Made by a program: the position numbers and the translations under genes. This document shows positions 18,560 through 27,400 of a stretch of 64,000 nucleotides of DNA, in pieces. Position 1 is the first letter of the stretch, and the number at the start of each line of letters is the position of its first letter. The notes beneath the pieces are model-generated. The model searched no databases and had not been told where the DNA came from. It saw only the letters and a program-made list of their open reading frames with translations. Source of the DNA: Roseibium sp. Sym1 (GTDB taxonomy: Bacteria > Pseudomonadota > Alphaproteobacteria > Rhizobiales > Stappiaceae); NCBI RefSeq assembly GCF_027359675.1, contig NZ_CP114786.1:5864501-5928500 (forward strand), read 5' to 3'.

Positions 18560-18827
18560 GCCGTAGTGACACATTAACGACTGGCATCGTTGGGGTCGGG
18601 ATCGTTGCTGAACAGGCGGTAAGCGCAAGGAAGTGCAGTGCACTTTCGAGCATTTCCAACGCCTTCAGGAACGATCCTGGACCAACCCCGAAGGGGCCGT
18701 CCGAAAATCGGATCATTTCTGCGTCGCATGTCGTCGAATATGCCCCGCATGTCCGTCCTCCATGCTCCTTGAAAGGACCCGATTTTCGGGCGGCGCTGCC
18801 AATCGCTAATTGGTCACTACGGCCTAG
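18556..18827. repeat. 272-bp MITE-like element with 15-bp terminal inverted repeats
   Basis: Perfect 15-bp ends CTAGGCCGTAGTGAC (18556-18570) and its complement (18813-18827) bound the element, and similarity continues about nine bases inward. Inside are two long imperfect hairpins: 18595-18613 with 18664-18683, centred on the palindrome AAGTGCA/TGCACTT at 18631-18645, and 18697-18719 with 18771-18793, where 14 of the first 15 positions match. CTAG at both ends could be a 4-bp target duplication or part of the repeat, since it is itself a palindrome. No transposase is encoded, so it is a non-autonomous element or remnant. Confidence 0.7.
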
Positions 18828-18851
18828 GCCTGCGGTTCTTGCAGACAAAAG

Positions 18852-18877
18852 AAAACCCGGCGTTTCCGCCGGGTTTT
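18852..18877 (-). terminator. Rho-independent terminator of porin 1
   Basis: On the minus strand the perfect stem AAAACCCGGCG/CGCCGGGTTTT with a four-base loop is followed by TTTTCTTTTG-like sequence. It lies 26 bases after the porin 1 stop. Confidence 0.9.
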
Positions 18878-18900
18878 CCATCAAACCTCGAGGTGAGGAT

Positions 18901-20068
18901 TGATTAGAAGGTGCGCTGCATACGAACACCGAAGAGGAGTTCGTCGGTGTCAGCAATGTTGTCCCACTCGGTGTCAGAGTAACCGATGTCGGCACCCATC
19001 TGGAAACCGGAGACCGGCTCCCAAACAACGGAACCGTCGATTGCCCAACGGGTGGCATCGCCAGCGGTACCAGCGTTGTCGTAGTGAGCGTAGGAGCCGT
19101 CCAGTGCCAGACCGATGGTCGAGGAAGCCTGGATGTAAGCACCAGCCGACAGGGAGTAACCGCTGTTGGTGGTTGCGTTACCGGAAGCTGCGCTGATCAC
19201 GAAGTCGGTCACACCGGCAGCGTTACCGGTGTAGGACAGAGCGCCGTCAGCATAGAAACCCTGGAAGAAGATGTTCGAACCGGAGTTGATCATCGGCAGG
19301 TTGATGCTTGCACCAGCGCCGATTGCCCAGCCGAGTTCATCTTCGCCGTTACCCGGGTTGATGCCGTTGAAAGCTGCGCTCGGGTAAACCTGATGCAGAG
19401 CACCAGAAAGCTGAGCGGAACCCCAACCCTGGGAGATGCCGAGAGCTGCGACGAGGTCCGGAGCGCGCGTGCCGCCGTAGGTGCCGGATTCGCGGTGCGA
19501 ACGGTCTTCCAGAGCGATCGTTGCGGACAGGCCGTTGCCGAAGGCAGCGGTGTAAGCGATCTGGTTGGTGGTCGTATCCGACCAGTCACGAGTGACAACA
19601 CCCATGAACGTCTGACCGGTGTAGATGTCGAAGTTCGACGTTGCATAACCTGCAGTCAGGCCGCCCCACTGGATGTAGGCCTTGTCCAGGTCCATGATCT
19701 CAACAGCGTTCTGAACGCGCTGGGACATGGAAGCGTATGCACGCAGGGTACCGAATTCGGTAGCGGTGCGGGCGTCAAGGTACAGCCAAGCCTGGCTGCG
19801 CCAGCCGTAGCCGTCGGAATCACGGTTGGACCAGTTGCCGTTGGACAGAACGTTGTTCGCGATGAACTGGGTACGAACACGGCCGCCAACACGCAGGCAG
19901 GTTTCGGTGCCCGGGATGTAGTAGAAGCGTGCGCCGTAAGCGTCGCAGACGCGAACGTAGTCAACCGGCTCCGGAGCAACCGGAAGATCGGCTGCCTGAG
20001 CGGTGGTGGCGGTGGCAACTGCTGCCGCGCCGAGCATCAAGCTCTTGAGTTTCATATCTGACCTCCAA
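18901..20068. repeat. Near-identical direct repeat, copy 1 (porin gene)
   Basis: Bases 18901-20068 match 20497-21664 at a constant offset of 1596, with four differences found by eye: three in the codons giving Ser-Ser versus Thr-Thr and one silent. The repeat covers the coding region and ribosome site and stops sharply on both sides. Confidence 0.9.
18904..20055 (-). CDS. Porin 1 (Porin_2/Omp2b-like family)
   Basis: This outer-membrane beta-barrel porin has 383 residues. A signal peptide (residues 1-22, MKLKSLMLGAAAVATATTAQA) precedes the family signature VRVCDAYGARFYYIPGTETC, then LRVGGRVRTQF. The protein ends in an aromatic residue (MQRTF), the usual barrel-assembly signal. The ATG at 20055 is chosen for its GGAGGT ribosome site 6 bases upstream and for the signal peptide directly after it. 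The coding DNA is virtually the same as porin 2, with four base differences noted over the shared 1168 bp. Such porins are abundant, which fits the strong ribosome site and terminator. Confidence 0.92.
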   Translation of the reverse strand: MKLKSLMLGAAAVATATTAQAADLPVAPEPVDYVRVCDAYGARFYYIPGTETCLRVGGRVRTQFIANNVLSNGNWSNRDSDGYGWRSQAWLYLDARTATEFGTLRAYASMSQRVQNAVEIMDLDKAYIQWGGLTAGYATSNFDIYTGQTFMGVVTRDWSDTTTNQIAYTAAFGNGLSATIALEDRSHRESGTYGGTRAPDLVAALGISQGWGSAQLSGALHQVYPSAAFNGINPGNGEDELGWAIGAGASINLPMINSGSNIFFQGFYADGALSYTGNAAGVTDFVISAASGNATTNSGYSLSAGAYIQASSTIGLALDGSYAHYDNAGTAGDATRWAIDGSVVWEPVSGFQMGADIGYSDTEWDNIADTDELLFGVRMQRTF

Positions 20069-20412
20069 TCAGTCATATCAAATGGCACCAAATGCGTGCC
20101 GTCGTCCCCGCGAAATGTTTCTGAGTTCGCCACCGATCGGAGGTTGGACGTCCGAGGCAGACAAATCAGTGCGGCTCGAAGCCGCTCGCAAGTGTGACCA
20201 TACGCATCCGGTTTCCCGGTTCAATACAGAAAGCGGTCCAGCCCTTCCGCAGAGGCTGTTTTCAAAAACCGGTGTTGCGTGAATGTCACAAAAACGGATT
20301 GGAAATTTAGACTTCGTTAGGAAACTCGGCTCAAGGCCTTACGTTTCAACGCATCGGCAGCCCCGCACAGCGGAGCTGCTTCGCGGCTTGGGAATCATGC
20401 ACCGTTCCTTGA
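20069..20412. other. Promoter region of porin 1
   Basis: About 340 bases between the porin 1 ribosome site and the porin 2 terminator share no similarity with the region upstream of porin 2. No gene or clear promoter box was recognised. Different upstream DNA on near-identical genes suggests separate regulation. Confidence 0.5.
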
Positions 20413-20450
20413 AACGAAAACGGCCCGGCAGGTTGAAGCCTGCCGGGCCG
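20413..20450 (-). terminator. Rho-independent terminator of porin 2
   Basis: The perfect 12-bp stem CGGCCCGGCAGG (20421-20432) with CCTGCCGGGCCG (20439-20450) and a 6-base loop is followed, on the minus strand, by TTTTCGTTTC. Its sequence differs from the porin 1 terminator. Confidence 0.9.
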
Positions 20451-20496
20451 CATGACTGACTGGAGTTCAGAGATTCACAGCCAAGTTCTAATCGGC

Positions 20497-21664
20497 TGAT
20501 TAGAAGGTGCGCTGCATACGAACACCGAAGAGGAGTTCGTCGGTGTCAGCAATGTTGTCCCACTCGGTGTCAGAGTAACCGATGTCGGCACCCATCTGGA
20601 AACCGGAGACCGGCTCCCAAACAACGGAACCGTCGATTGCCCAACGGGTGGCATCGCCAGCGGTACCAGCGTTGTCGTAGTGAGCGTAGGAGCCGTCCAG
20701 TGCCAGACCGATGGTCGTGGTGGCCTGGATGTAAGCACCAGCCGACAGGGAGTAACCGCTGTTGGTGGTTGCGTTACCGGAAGCTGCGCTGATCACGAAG
20801 TCGGTCACACCAGCAGCGTTACCGGTGTAGGACAGAGCGCCGTCAGCATAGAAACCCTGGAAGAAGATGTTCGAACCGGAGTTGATCATCGGCAGGTTGA
20901 TGCTTGCACCAGCGCCGATTGCCCAGCCGAGTTCATCTTCGCCGTTACCCGGGTTGATGCCGTTGAAAGCTGCGCTCGGGTAAACCTGATGCAGAGCACC
21001 AGAAAGCTGAGCGGAACCCCAACCCTGGGAGATGCCGAGAGCTGCGACGAGGTCCGGAGCGCGCGTGCCGCCGTAGGTGCCGGATTCGCGGTGCGAACGG
21101 TCTTCCAGAGCGATCGTTGCGGACAGGCCGTTGCCGAAGGCAGCGGTGTAAGCGATCTGGTTGGTGGTCGTATCCGACCAGTCACGAGTGACAACACCCA
21201 TGAACGTCTGACCGGTGTAGATGTCGAAGTTCGACGTTGCATAACCTGCAGTCAGGCCGCCCCACTGGATGTAGGCCTTGTCCAGGTCCATGATCTCAAC
21301 AGCGTTCTGAACGCGCTGGGACATGGAAGCGTATGCACGCAGGGTACCGAATTCGGTAGCGGTGCGGGCGTCAAGGTACAGCCAAGCCTGGCTGCGCCAG
21401 CCGTAGCCGTCGGAATCACGGTTGGACCAGTTGCCGTTGGACAGAACGTTGTTCGCGATGAACTGGGTACGAACACGGCCGCCAACACGCAGGCAGGTTT
21501 CGGTGCCCGGGATGTAGTAGAAGCGTGCGCCGTAAGCGTCGCAGACGCGAACGTAGTCAACCGGCTCCGGAGCAACCGGAAGATCGGCTGCCTGAGCGGT
21601 GGTGGCGGTGGCAACTGCTGCCGCGCCGAGCATCAAGCTCTTGAGTTTCATATCTGACCTCCAA
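20497..21664. repeat. Near-identical direct repeat, copy 2 (porin gene)
   Basis: Second copy of the 1168-bp repeat; see the copy at 18901-20068. Identity ends between the ribosome site and the differing upstream regions, so homogenisation is confined to the gene body. Confidence 0.9.
20500..21651 (-). CDS. Porin 2 (Porin_2/Omp2b-like family)
   Basis: This 383-residue beta-barrel porin has the same signal peptide, Cys-containing signature and C-terminal MQRTF as porin 1. The only protein difference noted is a Ser-Ser to Thr-Thr change near residue 332 (QATTTIG here, QASSTIG in porin 1). The ATG at 21651 has the same GGAGGT ribosome site. The two genes are in tandem with 444 bases between them. 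Tandem near-identical porins are known in Brucella (omp2a/omp2b), where gene conversion exchanges segments; the same is likely here. Confidence 0.92.
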   Translation of the reverse strand: MKLKSLMLGAAAVATATTAQAADLPVAPEPVDYVRVCDAYGARFYYIPGTETCLRVGGRVRTQFIANNVLSNGNWSNRDSDGYGWRSQAWLYLDARTATEFGTLRAYASMSQRVQNAVEIMDLDKAYIQWGGLTAGYATSNFDIYTGQTFMGVVTRDWSDTTTNQIAYTAAFGNGLSATIALEDRSHRESGTYGGTRAPDLVAALGISQGWGSAQLSGALHQVYPSAAFNGINPGNGEDELGWAIGAGASINLPMINSGSNIFFQGFYADGALSYTGNAAGVTDFVISAASGNATTNSGYSLSAGAYIQATTTIGLALDGSYAHYDNAGTAGDATRWAIDGSVVWEPVSGFQMGADIGYSDTEWDNIADTDELLFGVRMQRTF

Positions 21665-22302
21665 AAGTCAATTTTCATTGGAGCCGACACCGGAACCGGG
21701 TTCCTGGCGGGGCTCCATCCCCGCGATTTCGTCGAAACACGATCCAGATCAAAATTTCCGAACCGTTTTTCTAGCGATTACTCGCCGTCGCAAAGCTTAA
21801 GAACCAAACTCGAGCCGCCACAGCAAGCCCAAACAGCCCTAGGGATGCACAGTCGGGCCACCGTGTGTTTTTTCTGCAACAAATTGTGTTTCAAAGCTTT
21901 CCCGTTATTCTGCGGAACCTGACCCCGCCTTTTGCAGAAACAACAACACTTACATCCCTGGAAACGAATTTCGACGCCAATTACAAGTAAGCAAATTGAT
22001 TCCATCAAACTGAAATCGAATTAATCCCTCCAGCTCTCGCCCGGCTTGCTTCACAACAACGAAATTCCGAAGAAATTCACTCAATTTTTGGAAGTGTTCT
22101 TCTACTTTCCGGGTCTTGTTTGCGAACCAGGTCAATAAATCCGGCAACATTCCTCTCAGGCATGCCCATCGGGCATTCCACAACCACACGGGACACCCGG
22201 ATTGAAACGCCACGGCCTTGCACACGCCAGCCCGGGGACCTTCAAGGTTCGGCGGGCTTGAAAGATTCGCGTTTTGAGGGGGCTCCCGAATGGAGGGGGA
22301 CG
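21665..22302. other. Gene-free stretch upstream of porin 2
   Basis: About 640 bases with lower GC than the surroundings (notably 21740-22110) lie between the porin 2 start and the 3' end of pbpC. No open frame here has recognisable protein character. The porin 2 promoter must lie within it. I saw no tRNA-like or riboswitch-like structure. Confidence 0.4.
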
Positions 22303-24432
22303 TCAGCGCAGATAGACCGTGATTCCCGCGCTGCGCCCTTTGGCATCCACGATGGTCACGTCGGCGAACCCCGAAGTGTCCGGCTTCCAGACCAATTGCC
22401 TGTCCCCCTGGCGCTGGCCAAAGGGCTTGCCATTGACAAGATAGGAGAACGGCCCGACCCCTCCCTTGAACTTGACCACAAGCGGCTGCGCCTGCCCGGC
22501 GCCGGCGGCCCCGTTCGAGACCCCCAGGTCAAGTTCCGCGCCATCTGGAGGATAGGCGATGCGCAATTGGTCCGTTGCCCTTGCGGACCGGTGCCGCTGA
22601 GGCAGCCTCGCGTATCTCAAGGGGGCCGGAATGTCCCGGTTGAGTGCCTCGAGGGCATCGGGGGGAGCGGACGGCAAGCGAATCCTCGTGGGTCCAAGAA
22701 CCTGAAAGGCTTCGAACAGGATCGGCACGGCCACTGACGCTCCCGTTTCACCCGGAACGGGCGTCCCGTCCGGACGGCCCGACCAGACCGCCACCACATG
22801 GCGTCCGTCGAACCCGATCGCCCAGGCGTCCCTGTAGCCGTAAGCCGTTCCGGTCTTGTAGGCGACGGGAATGGTCTGCGCGCCGAGCGGTTGCGGCAAT
22901 CCCGACAATATGTCGGCGACCAGCCAGCTTGCCTTTTCGCTCAGCACCGGAGCCGCAGCGGAAACCGCGTCCGGCTCGGCGCAGTCCATCCGGCACACCG
23001 ACAGCGCGACCGGTGTTCCCCCACGCGCCAGCGCGGCATAGACCTGGGTCAGGTCCCTCAGGGAAAGACCCAAACCACCGAGACTGATTGCCAGTCCCGG
23101 GGCGATCCCCTTTTCCATGACCGGCCTGACACCCGCACGTCTGAGCCGAGCGATCAGCCGCGCGGGGCCGACCGCTTCCAGCAGCTTGACGGCCGGTGTG
23201 TTCAAGGACAGTTGCAGGGCTTCCCGAAGGGTGACGGTGCCCTGATAGGACTGATCGAAGTTTGTCGGCTGATACCCGGCAATGTCCGTTGCCTTGTCGA
23301 CGATAAAGCTTTCCGGCAGGCCGATGCCTTCCTCGAACGCCAGGCCGTAGATGAACGGCTTGAGCGTGGAACCCGGGGACCGGATCGCACGGGTCATGTC
23401 AATGTGCCCGGCTCTCGTGTCATCCAGAAGGTCCGGCGCGCCGACGCTGGCAAGTATCTCGCCCGTCTCGTGATCCGCAACAAGCATTGCCAGGGATACC
23501 GAGCGCGGCATCACGGCGGCCTTCCGCCTGGCAAGCGTTTCCAGACCCGATTGAAGATCCCGGTCGATCGTAAGCCGGTGGACCTGTTTTTCCGGCGCGT
23601 CGAGACGGGCCTGCCGGCTTTCATGCGGCGCAACAAGCGGCATGGCATGCCGCCGCGCCCGCAACGGCTCGGCAGCCGCGGAAGCCGCTTCCTCGGCGCT
23701 GACCACCCCGGACCTGGCGGCAACCCCAAGCACCCGGTTGCGTGCCTGGAGTGCCCGGTCCGGGAACCGGTCCGGCCGCCGGCCCTCCGGGCTCTGCGGC
23801 AGGGCAACCAGAAGCGCGGCTTCGGCCGGTGTCAGCCGTCCCGGTTCCTTGCCGAACCAGGTCAGGCTCGCCGCCCGCAATCCCTCCAGATTGCCCCCGA
23901 ACGGAGCCCGCAGCACGTAAAGCCTCAGGATGTCCTCCTTGGAGAACCGGTTTTCGAGCCGGACAGCCCCGAGCAACTGCTCGTATTTCCGCGCGAGGGA
24001 TTTTGTCGGCCGTTCGTCCAGGAGCCGGGCGACCTGCATGGTCAGGGTCGACCCGCCCGAGACGATCCGGCCGTGGCGCAGGCTCTGAAGTCCGGAGCGA
24101 ATGATCGCCCACAGGTCGAAGCCACCGTGCTCATGAAAGCGCTTGTCTTCGAAAGCAAGCAGCATCTTGAAATAGAGCGGGTCGATGGCGTCGAGGTCCA
24201 CCGGCAGACGCCACTTGTCATCCGCGCTTGTGAAGGCACGCAGCAGACGGTCCTCCCGGTCGAGAACGACGGTGGACAGCGGCAGGTCGGCAAGCTGCGA
24301 CAAAGGAGGCAGCGACTGGTAGTCGTGCCGGACCTTGAGCTGCGCACAAAAGGCAAGTGCCCCGAATGCCAGTCCGGCGGCCGCACTCCACCGCCGAACC
24401 TTCAGCCAGTTTACACGCCGCAAGACGGGCAT
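22303..24432 (-). CDS. pbpC: Penicillin-binding protein 1C
   Basis: A bifunctional peptidoglycan glycosyltransferase/transpeptidase-like enzyme of 709 residues, anchored by a segment at 15-31. The glycosyltransferase (GT51) glutamate is Glu95 in FEDKRFHEHGG, with GGSTLTMQ at 127-133. The transpeptidase serine is Ser355 in SPGSTLKPF, with SLN and KTGTAYG motifs later. A beta-rich C-terminal domain (from about 610) corresponds to BiPBP_C. The alpha-2-macroglobulin gene lies 18 bases upstream on the same strand, the usual partner of pbpC. The pair is thought to link cell-wall repair to protease trapping in the periplasm. Confidence 0.95.
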   Translation of the reverse strand: MPVLRRVNWLKVRRWSAAAGLAFGALAFCAQLKVRHDYQSLPPLSQLADLPLSTVVLDREDRLLRAFTSADDKWRLPVDLDAIDPLYFKMLLAFEDKRFHEHGGFDLWAIIRSGLQSLRHGRIVSGGSTLTMQVARLLDERPTKSLARKYEQLLGAVRLENRFSKEDILRLYVLRAPFGGNLEGLRAASLTWFGKEPGRLTPAEAALLVALPQSPEGRRPDRFPDRALQARNRVLGVAARSGVVSAEEAASAAAEPLRARRHAMPLVAPHESRQARLDAPEKQVHRLTIDRDLQSGLETLARRKAAVMPRSVSLAMLVADHETGEILASVGAPDLLDDTRAGHIDMTRAIRSPGSTLKPFIYGLAFEEGIGLPESFIVDKATDIAGYQPTNFDQSYQGTVTLREALQLSLNTPAVKLLEAVGPARLIARLRRAGVRPVMEKGIAPGLAISLGGLGLSLRDLTQVYAALARGGTPVALSVCRMDCAEPDAVSAAAPVLSEKASWLVADILSGLPQPLGAQTIPVAYKTGTAYGYRDAWAIGFDGRHVVAVWSGRPDGTPVPGETGASVAVPILFEAFQVLGPTRIRLPSAPPDALEALNRDIPAPLRYARLPQRHRSARATDQLRIAYPPDGAELDLGVSNGAAGAGQAQPLVVKFKGGVGPFSYLVNGKPFGQRQGDRQLVWKPDTSGFADVTIVDAKGRSAGITVYLR

Positions 24433-24450
24433 GACGCGCCTCCCGGCCTT

Positions 24451-27400
24451 TTACCGGGTCGGACCCAGCACCACGAACCGGCCTGTTGCGGTGATGGCGC
24501 GCCGGTCAGGGCTGTACATGTCCTCGACCGAAGCCGGCGGATGCGCGTAGTCTCCCGGTGTCGCCGCGCGTGCGAGATAGGCAAAGGAGAGTTCCTTGTC
24601 GCTCCAGCGCGTCTGGTTGACCGCAACCTCGAACCTGTCCCCGTAGAACGCCGCGTGCTCCGGCTGGTCCACAGTGTCGAGGAAAGACAGTCCGCCGAGA
24701 TCGCCGGAGCGCACCAGCCGCGGATTGTCGATCACCAGCCCCGCCGGCAACCTGTCGACCACCATCAGCCTGCCAGGCCTGTTGCTGAGCGCACGCACGG
24801 TGACGACGACGGCGAGCCGCGTGTTGACGGGCACAGCGGACGGATCGACCGGATTGCCGTCGAGATCGTAGACCGTCCGTTCGACCGCATAGTCCTTGCC
24901 GCCGGCAGGTTCGGGGACCAGAGGCTTGCCGGCGATCGAAACCAGCAGCTCGGTTGCGGCGTCGCCATTGTTCTTCACCTCGGCAGGGAACTGGCTGACT
25001 TCACTGCCGGCCAGCGTCCACGCCAGGCGACCCGGCGTTTCCTCGCCGCGAACAGACAGCCGGGCCTCGGCCGCCGATTCATTCAGGGCCTTGGCAGCCA
25101 GAAGCAGCCAGGCCATGTCCTGTGTCGACCTGCCTCGTGCATCGCTCTGTGCCGCCTTCAGGCGATCGACAGCCTCCCCCTGGAGGGAATCACCCATCGA
25201 CGCCGACACCACGTAGTCGGTCACGGCGGCGCTGTCGCGCAAACGCGAACCATAGTCGCTGCGGTAGGAGCCTGTGGTGTCCGCCGGCAGAGCGGCAAGA
25301 GCAGCCCGGAACCCGATTGCAGCCCGGTCCCCTTCCCCGTAAAGGGCGAGACCGGCGGCAACCTGCGCCTTTGCCATGGGCGTGGCGAAGTTCTGCAGCT
25401 TTGCGTCGAGATAGTAGCGCAGGTCGCCCATGGAGGCGCGGCCGTTGCGGGCCAGGACGTAAAGCGCATAGGCAACACCCTCGCCTCCATCCTGGAAGTC
25501 GGAGGCGTAGGCGAGCCTGTTCTCCAGATTGTCCAGCGCCGTATCGAAAGCCAGATCCGGCACCAGATATCCCTTTTCCCGGGCGCGGGTCAGGAAATCC
25601 GTGACATAGGCGTCGAGCCAGGTATCCCCGTCTCCATAGCTTGACCAGAGACCGAAGTCGCCGGACGACGACTGGTTCGAAAGAACCCGCGCGATCGCCT
25701 TGACCACGCGCTCACGGATGGCGCTGTCACCACCGAGCCCGGCGGCCTCCGCGACTTCGCTCAAGTAGAGCAAGGGCAGCGCACGGCTGGTGGTTTGCTC
25801 GGTGCAGCCATAGGGATAGCGGTCCAGAGCCGCCAGAAGTCCGGCGACATCGATGCTCGCGGCCCCTCCCGCCGTCAGCGTGATGTCGACACTGTCTGGA
25901 CGCAGACCGTCGAAACTGTCCGCTGTCAGGCTCAGGTTGTCACCGGACGCGAGCGTGAACACCGATCGGCGCACCACCTCGGGCTGGGTGTCCTCGACCT
26001 CCAGTCCGAACCGCTTCACGTAGCTCTTGCCATCCGGCCCGGTCAGCGAGGCGACGATTTCTGCCGTCGTCAGGCTGTCGCCTGCCGTGACGCTCAAGAG
26101 CACCAGGTCCTTGTCGCCGGGTTCAAGCTCAAGAGACCGCGTCAGGCTGGCGCTTCCGGCTTCCAGGCTGAGCCCCTCGGCAACGGACACCTCGAGTTCG
26201 TAGGTGCCAGGCTCCCCGTCGACATTGTCGATCTCCAGTGCCAGGCGCGATTGATCGCCTGGCGCAAGGAACGAAGGCGCGCTTGCGGTCATCACCACGG
26301 GCGATCGCACTTCCACTTCCCTGTCGGCATGACCGACGCCGTCCGCTGTCCAGGCAACGGCCATCAGCTTGAGCGCTCCGTTGAAGGCGGGAATGTCGAA
26401 GGACACCGTGGTCCCGCCATCCTGTCCAACGTCAACAAGACCGGAAAACAGTGCCACGGGCTCTTCGTCCGGCGGCGGTGCATCCAGACGCATGCCGGCC
26501 GCATCTCCTCCGGACCTGACCCTTCCGAGTGTCCCGGCGGTCCGGTCGATCAGTTGTCCATAGAGGTCCCTGATATCCGTGCCGAGGCGGCGCTGACCGA
26601 AATACCAGCTTTCCGGATCCGGTGTTTCATAGGCGGTCAGATTGAGAATGCCGACATCAACCGCCGCGACCGTGAGGAAAGCCTGCGTGCCCGGCGCGAG
26701 GCCGGCAAGCCTGACCGGTACTTCGAGCGTGGTTTCCGGAAGGATACGATCCGGCGCGGACAGTTCCACGTCGAGCGCCCGCGCTCCCGGGTCGACCTGC
26801 AGCCAGGACAGACCCATGGCCCTTGACGGCATGCGCTTCTGATCCAGGTCCATCGGACGATAGAGGCTTGCGGTGACATAGGCCCCCGCCCCCCAGTCGT
26901 CGCTCACCGGGATCTCGACTTCGGTCTCCTCGCCGCTGACCTCCACGGTCTGACTGGCCAGAAGACCGCCGGAAACCACATTCACCACGGCGATACCGGC
27001 CATCTGCGGCTTGAGGCGCAATTTGGCGACATCCCCGGGCCGGTAGCTGGTCTTGTCGAGCCCGACATCCAGATAGTCCGGCGTGTCCGACGTGGCGTCG
27101 GCCGTGTACCAGCCGGCATTGAACGTCACCCGGGTTGTTGTCTGCAGCGCGCCGCTGCCCGCGACATCGAGACGGTATTCTCCCCATTCGACAGGAAGGG
27201 ACAGCCGCGCGGGCTGGCCGGCAACAACGTTGAAGTCGCCGCTGTCGACGCGGCGCGTCGTCGTGATCGGCTCGTAGGACCAGCGGCCGTCATAGCGGTA
27301 CCACTGGTAACGGCGGTCGACCTTGGAAAGGGTCCAGTTGAGTCCCTCCCCATCGATTTCCTCGCCATTGGCTCCGACAACGATCACGGAGAAATCCGCC

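Noticed and set aside
19084..20061. 325-codon open frame opposite porin 1 (and the same opposite porin 2)
   Set aside because: Long antisense frame caused by codon bias in a highly expressed porin; conserved in both copies only because the DNA is identical.
22798..25644. 948-codon open frame on the plus strand opposite pbpC and the alpha-2-macroglobulin gene
   Set aside because: It mirrors two real minus-strand genes in high-GC DNA, has an unlikely amino-acid make-up and no ribosome site.
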